From: Dirofilaria immitis
Lineage: Eukaryota > Nematoda > Chromadorea > Rhabditida > Onchocercidae
NCBI GenBank assembly: GCA_024305405.1
Contig: JAKNDB010000050.1
Location: 1-20,484, forward strand
Direction of reading: 5' to 3'
Length of the DNA: 20,484 nt
Part shown: positions 15,378-20,484 of the stretch, one piece after another
How the letters are laid out: the number at the start of each line of letters is the position of its first letter
Position numbering within the stretch: position 1 is the stretch's first letter
Position numbers and translations under genes: made by a program
Notes under the pieces: model-generated
Told to the model about the DNA's origin: nothing
Database searches by the model: none
Seen by the model: the letters and a program-made list of their open reading frames with translations, nothing else

Positions 15378-17857
15378 AAAACTAATCAATCATGAGAAAG
15401 AAATTCAACTTAGCTTATTCTATCTTGCAAAATGCTAATCTGAATTTTTATTTAACATAAGCGATGGTCTGGAATCGACAGAACATGAATCATGTTTAAT
15501 TAGAACTTGGAGTTGGCCTCATTACTTGACTTGTAAGAATTTTGTAATTCTGTCAAATAGTTCTTAATTATTGATTCATTGTTCAATTTTATTTAGCTCA
15601 AAAAAATAAAATTTCAATTTTGCTTGCTTAAATAGAATAAAATATCGTTTTCCAGTTGAGAATTGCGACTGGTGGTTTTACGGAGGTTGCATATTTATTC
15701 CAAAGGCGCATACCGCTGATTTCTCTAGATACATCTGGTTAAGGTTGGTTGGATGCTTTATTAAAAGCAAATTTTTTTCGTTTTTTCTTATCCTTATTCA
15801 TTTGCTGAGGTCAAAATTCTGAATATGAGATGATTAAATTATTTTTGAATCCTTCGATATCCTTCATAGTAATTGAAATATTGCATAATACTGAAATGCT
15901 TGGATAGAGAAGATCTGAAGTTTTGACAGAGTTAGTTTCATCATCCGCTTTGGAACATCATATTACGCATCATCGTTGTTCTTAGTATCATTATCAACTA
16001 CATTTGATTGGTGACAATTGCGCCAATTATTATTGAGTTAAGAATAAAAAGCACAATTAAGTGTTTGATCTGTGGAAAAATATAACTTAATGCAATGATC
16101 TTATTATTCGCTTCAAATTATTGTTAATAATTAATTCTCAGAAATAGATGCGTCATTGAAAACGCGATAGAACGGAAGAGGGTGATAGTAATGATTACTG
16201 AATATTTTTTTCTTTTCTAAAATCTTTAAAAATTTATTAATTCTCTAACATTCTTTTTCGTCGTTCTATAATTTAGTTCGATAATATTTCACTGCTGAAC
16301 AGATTGCTCGTATAATGAAACAAATAAATTTCAATTCTCAGCAAAAGCGAAATTAGATTTTGTTTTCACATATTGCTCATGGTCTCGAATAGAATCGGTG
16401 GTACTCTCTGATATTTTTTCGATGAGAAGAAACCGTCCTCTATCTATCAATTATGTTGAACTCAGAGACACTTCTAATGAAACTCCGTAAGTCGATTATT
16501 GTATGCATCAGAAAGTGTATAAATTTCATGATAACTTGTAGGAAAATGATTGGAAAGAAACCGGATTTTAGGAAAGACATCGTAAAAAAATATCAAATCA
16601 ATATAGCATAAGTATAAGTCATGTCAATTTTCATTATTATTTAATCATAATTTGAGCTACCTTGATACATACAGATCTATAATATTTTACGGTAGCAATG
16701 TTGAAGCATCAACGTTTCTTGTGAAAGCTAAAGATGAAAAAGAGCTGGGAGAAAAAACTGTTGGAATGGAAGATTTCACTTATTTTTATTCTAATAATTT
16801 GCTTTCTTAGTTTAACTTTGTTGATTTCATTGACGTAAATTGATTATAACTATCAATCAAATTGATGTTCAACAAAATCATTGTTATATCTACAATTAAT
16901 TAATTTGTCAATTTTTATTAGTTACTTTGTGAACTTTTTTATTATCGTTCTAATTTATGATTTGCGTTCATTCTTCCAATCATTTAATTTTACAGTATGG
17001 ATTAGGTTTCCTCAAAGCCATTATATTATCGCATTTCATTTCATGGAAAATGAGACGCTAGCAACCAATGGAAATATATTTAGGTTTGGAAGGTTTAATT
17101 TTTTTTGTTTTTAGTGCATCTCTTGAAATCTTATAATTTTATTTCCAGAGAGATATTCGATATTGAGCTGCTTCCCATGCACATCCCTACAGAATGTGGT
17201 AATGTAATCGGTTTAGCTCATCGCAATTCTACGCTGAATTCTTTGAATGATGGCGAAATGTTTTCAACAATTGGATTCAAGAAATTTTGACGTCGCCGTG
17301 ATTAAATTGAATTTTCCAAGTTGTTAATAAAAATACTATGCAATTTTTTCCAGCAAATTATTTCTAAAGAAATCACAGCTATTAGTCGGATTTGCTAGAA
17401 AGTAAGCCATAATATATCATAAATAAAATGGCAAAATTACAATACCTGGAAATTCGAAAACAGATTTATCGAAATATGCCGAAATGAACTAAGAAGCATT
17501 ATAATATTATTGTTATAGTTTTTAAAATCTATGAACAATCCAAATTCTATTGCACTTAAGAAAATATTAAATGAAATATCGAAAAAGAAAGCATGAAATA
17601 ATAATAAAATGTCGACATTTAAAATCTAAATTTTAAAGATTCTAAAAGTTGGCTAGTTGGGGGAATAGGTGAAACATCTAGTGGAAATGTTGGAAGGTAA
17701 GGATGTATAATCTTATGAATATCATCGCAATCTAATTTGATTTTTAGATTTCAAATTTAATTATCTGTATAAATCAATATCCATTTATTTAAAAATTCAT
17801 TCTAAAAAATCGATTAGCTCGATTGATAATTTAATAGTCAGAATTAGGGTTTATTGA
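15378..17857 (+). CDS. unrecognised multi-exon protein gene (11-12 exons), with frameshifts and one nonsense codon
   Basis: Exons: 15378-15532, 15656-15743, 15908-15974, 16142-16181, 16342-16486, 16542-16581, 16675-16759, 16996-17083, 17149-17291, 17354-17401, 17649-17696, and tentatively 17818-17857 ending in TGA. All have good AG acceptors. Donors are mostly canonical (GTAAGA, GTAAGT, GTAAGC, GTAAGG), with a few weaker ones such as GTTGGT. Peptide pieces in order include EKEIQLSLFYLAK, RTWSWPHYLTFENCDWWFYG, IPKAHTADFSRYIWLREDL, LVSSSALEHHITHH, NRCVIENAIERKR, SIVVLSDI-like and NRPLSINYVELRD, KMIGKKPDFRKDI, ASTFLVKAKDEKELGEK, IRFPQSHYIIAFHFMENE, DIELLPMHIPTECGNVIGLA, KLFLKKSQLLVGFARK, NWLVGGIGETSSGNVG. 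Composition is that of a soluble, mostly cytosolic protein with no clear membrane segment. The phases agree only if one base is added at 15921-15924 (T4), 16142-16144 (A3), 16343-16346 (A4), 16752-16757 (A6) and 17285-17288 (T4). The exon at 16675 needs a further shift in the other direction. An in-frame TAA lies at 15436-15438. I recognise no family; the 5' end is missing. Confidence 0.55.
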
Positions 17858-18290
17858 CAATGATACATTAAGTGGCAAAATATTCAAAAGTCATTTATTT
17901 CATAAAATAAACGGAACGAAGTTCGGAATTGAAATTTGAAATGATAGAAATCGATTAATAGAAAGCTTTTAAAGGAATATTATTATCGTTACAACCATAA
18001 AAAAAAAGCAGATGCGTTAAATCTATTATTATTATTATTATTGCTATGTCTTTCCTTTTATCAGGTATATCATAAATTTTTTTCTTATTGTATTTTTAAA
18101 GAAAAATTTAATTGAATTTTAAAATATTTTCATTGTTCAATCTTTTTTCTTTCCAAATCTATCTTTGATCTATTACTAAATTTTCAATTTATTTGTTTTC
18201 GATTATTTCGAATTTTATTTTTTCTAATCATATCCTTGAATCACCGAAAAAAAGATACTATATAGAAAATATTTAACTATCCGGAAAGAC
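17858..18290. other. noncoding, with a short ATT microsatellite
   Basis: AT-rich DNA downstream of the unrecognised gene. The only defined element is (ATT)6 at 18025-18042. A possible acceptor (TTTATCAG at about 18064) opens a short frame, but it reads as a Phe-rich stretch and is not convincing. Confidence 0.45.
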
Positions 18291-18400
18291 AATTCGAGAA
18301 TAGTCAAATTATTCGATTGGATAATTCAAGATTGATCAAACTATTCGGTTGCATAATTCGATAGCGATCAAATTATTCGTTTGCATAATTCGGAAATGAT
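18291..18400. repeat. 32-bp tandem repeat, about 3.4 copies
   Basis: Units start with AATTC at 18291, 18323 and 18355, with a partial unit at 18387. The shared pattern is AATTCnAnAnnGATCAAAnTATTCGnTTGCAT, and every unit is exactly 32 bases. The copies have diverged by several substitutions each. Confidence 0.8.
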
Positions 18401-18980
18401 TTTGTTAATTGATGAAAATATTTAAACATGCATCTTGTGATAGCTGAACACTTTTTATTATGAACAGTTCAACATTATATACATAATTCATTTTTACTTT
18501 GACTGTGAAATTTAGCCGAAAAAATTTTTTTCGTAATGTTAGTAAGGAATGGATTTCATAAAATTTAAATACGATGTTACATTAAAATGATAATTTCTAT
18601 ATTCTGGAAAAAAACACCAGTACCAAGGTAGGACATAGTATTTGATTAATTTCTATTTAATAATTGTAACAATTAATCTTTATTAATTGTTAAAATTATT
18701 TGAAATCATTTGATAAATATGTACAATATAATCGGGTGCATGCTGTGTGCGATACATTTTAATTATAAAATAGAAAAACGAATAAATAAATTACTGAAGT
18801 TAATATAAATAAAAATTTCATGTTTTTTAAAAATTCTTTAAAATAATCGAAAAAAAAGAAAAGTGAATGAATTCTAATTATTACGAACGATGTATGCAAT
18901 TTCGATTTTTTTCTCAAAAATAATTGGCACATTAATACAGCCAATATCAAAAAATTTTTTCACATCTTCACCATTGCTCA
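18401..18980. other. no feature seen
   Basis: Very AT-rich DNA with A and T runs. A minus-strand open frame at 18759-18950 is low-complexity Phe/Leu/Ile sequence without recognisable features. No gene, RNA or strong repeat could be supported. Confidence 0.5.
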
Positions 18981-18986
18981 AATATG

Positions 18987-19290
18987 AGTTTTAGAACATC
19001 CTGCATCTGCGGGTGAACAAACAATGTTATGTCGAAAGGTAATACGATTCTCGGAATTATGTTTCCAAGCAACTATATCTCATCTAATCTCTTAATTTAA
19101 GCAAAATTCGCACGTTTAATCACTCAAAATATAAGTAATTGAATGTTACGGCTCAGAGTATTTTCTGCTATGATTTGAAATAAAATTTTGGAACGTCCTG
19201 CATCTGTCGGACAACAAGCAATGTTATATCAAAAGTAACATATTAATGGTGAGAATTATGTCTCCAAAATCAATATCCCATGTCGGATGC
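18987..19290. repeat. two diverged direct copies of a roughly 100-bp block
   Basis: Copy 1 (about 18987-19085) and copy 2 (about 19182-19290) share TTTTnGAACnTCCTGCATCTG, CGGnnnACAAnCAATGTTAT and GAATTATGTnTCCAA in the same order and spacing. The offset is about 195 bases. They look like two units of an old dispersed or tandem repeat. Confidence 0.65.
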
Positions 19291-19341
19291 ATCATGTCTC
19301 TACGTAATTTCATCCACATGCAAAATATTTATATTTTAATA

Positions 19342-19500
19342 TTTTTATTTTATAGTATATTAGAAAATTATTTACAGTATATAAAAATATATGTAATATT
19401 TTTATTTTATAGCATATAAGAAAACATGTAAAATTTTTATTTTATATTACATAAGAAAATATGTAAAATTTCTATTTTATAGCATACAATATAATATTTA
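19342..19500. repeat. AT-rich tandem repeat with 35-bp period
   Basis: TTTTTATTTTATAG-type starts occur at 19342, 19399, 19434 and 19469. The last three are 35 bases apart, with shared ACATAAGAAAATATGTAAAA-like interiors. The first unit is longer (57 bases). Confidence 0.65.
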
Positions 19501-19716
19501 TTATATTTACTACATGTATTATTTATTTTATAATATATACCGTGCATATCAAATATTTTTGATTTAAATTATAAAAAAATAAAAGAAAAGTAATTTTAAA
19601 AGATGCCTACAACGTTAATAGCGAACGAAGAAGTTATAATATGTTACGTTGAGTGTTCTCATCGTTCATTCTCTAACTTGAGCAATGGATTGTCTTGGTG
19701 AAACGAAAAGTTTCAA

Positions 19717-19739
19717 CGAATGAACAATCAATTCATTCG
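19717..19739. repeat. short inverted repeat (8-bp arms)
   Basis: CGAATGAA at 19717-19724 and TTCATTCG at 19732-19739 are perfect complements across a 7-base loop. A second small inverted repeat (TGAAAC / GTTTCA) lies just upstream at about 19699-19715. No function is evident; the surrounding 19560-19860 holds no gene. Confidence 0.4.
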
Positions 19740-19859
19740 ACATACAATCACACAGCGAGTAATCATTCTAACAGCAACAGTGACGCAGTATTAGTTTGGT
19801 ACTTGTATGTGTTATGATGCGATTATATGCACAAAAGCAGATCAAATAACGGTATCTAA

Positions 19860-20484
19860 TAAATATATATCGAAAAAATGAATGTCTCTGACTAGATAGA
19901 ATCATCATGCATATCTATGATTAGACAATGATATACGACAAAATCATTGTATATATCAATGATTAGACGAATCATAATGCATATCTATGATTAGAAAAAT
20001 ATATACGACAAAATCAACCTATATATCTATGATTAGAAGAATGATAATCCATATCTATTATTAGACAAATATATACGACAAAATCATCGTATATATCTAT
20101 GATTAAAACAAATATATACGACAAAATCATCGTATATATCTATGATTAGACGAGTCATAATCCATATCTATGATGAGACAAACGTAGACGAGTCATTATC
20201 CATATCTATGATTAGAGAAATATATACGACAAAATCATCGTATATGTCTATGATTGGGCAGGTCATAATGCATATCTATGATGAGACAAATCTATACGTC
20301 TAAATCATCGCATATATCTATGATTAGAGAAATATACACGACAAAATCATCGTATATATCTATGATTAGACGAATGATAATCCATATCTATGATTGGACA
20401 AATATATACGACAAAATCATCGCATATATCTATAATTAGGCGAATGATAATCCATAATATCTATGATTAGACAAATATATACGA
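19860..20484. repeat. 70-bp satellite array, truncated by the window edge
   Basis: The word ATATACGACAAAATCA starts at 19931, 20001 and 20071, giving a 70-base period. Each 70-mer is made of two related halves of roughly 42 and 28 bases, both ending in TATCTATGATTAGAC. Loss of one half-unit near 20100 and other rearrangements near 20170-20220 break the register. The left end is the most diverged, as expected at an array edge. About nine units are visible and the array continues beyond the window. Most units also carry a 10-bp-arm hairpin, ATATATACGA...TCGTATATAT. Confidence 0.9.

Noticed and set aside
19860..20484. CRISPR-like array of direct repeats
   Set aside because: There are no unique spacers between constant repeats: the whole unit repeats and drifts, in an intron-bearing eukaryotic genome. 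It is a satellite.

Overview
This is nuclear DNA of a nematode. It is strongly AT-rich, and its genes are cut into small exons by AT-rich introns of mostly about 50-300 bp with GT...TTTCAG-type ends. The gene content, the intron style and an AT-rich satellite at the right edge fit a parasitic, filarial-like nematode, but the species cannot be fixed from this window.

Layout. (1) 55-1502, minus strand: a four-exon gene for a mitochondrial CISD3-type protein with two CDGSH iron-sulfur motifs. (2) 1503-3373: AT-rich spacer that probably also holds the unlocated 5' exon(s) of the next gene. (3) About 3374-12082, plus strand: a gene of at least 31 exons for the spindle-pole/microcephaly protein ASPM (ASPM-1). 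It has an N-terminal region with the SWLNFLL motif, calponin-homology region(s), ten IQ motifs and a C-terminal helical-repeat region, about 1,340 residues in all. (4) 12083-12900: noncoding, with a poly(A) signal. (5) About 12902-13360, minus strand: a small predicted secreted protein. It lies in one arm of a head-to-head inverted duplication (about 13235-14765) whose other arm carries a decayed copy of the same gene. (6) 14965-15193: a duplicated 50-bp block holding a CAG microsatellite. (7) About 15378-17857, plus strand: a gene of 11 or 12 exons that I can reconstruct but do not recognise. (8) 17858-20484: gene-free DNA with several tandem repeats, ending in a 70-bp satellite array that runs off the window.

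The most striking general signal is that all three larger genes are broken by single-base frameshifts. Nearly all are one-base losses at homopolymers, and adding the base back makes every splice phase agree. Because the same defect hits a mitochondrial protein gene, ASPM and an unrelated gene, under-called homopolymers in the assembly are the simplest explanation. The best biological signals are the recent tandem duplication of a two-exon IQ module in ASPM (with a dead third copy of one exon) and the head-to-head inverted duplication of the small secreted-protein gene. I see no clear sign of a wholly new system; the unrecognised gene and the inverted duplication deserve the closest look.
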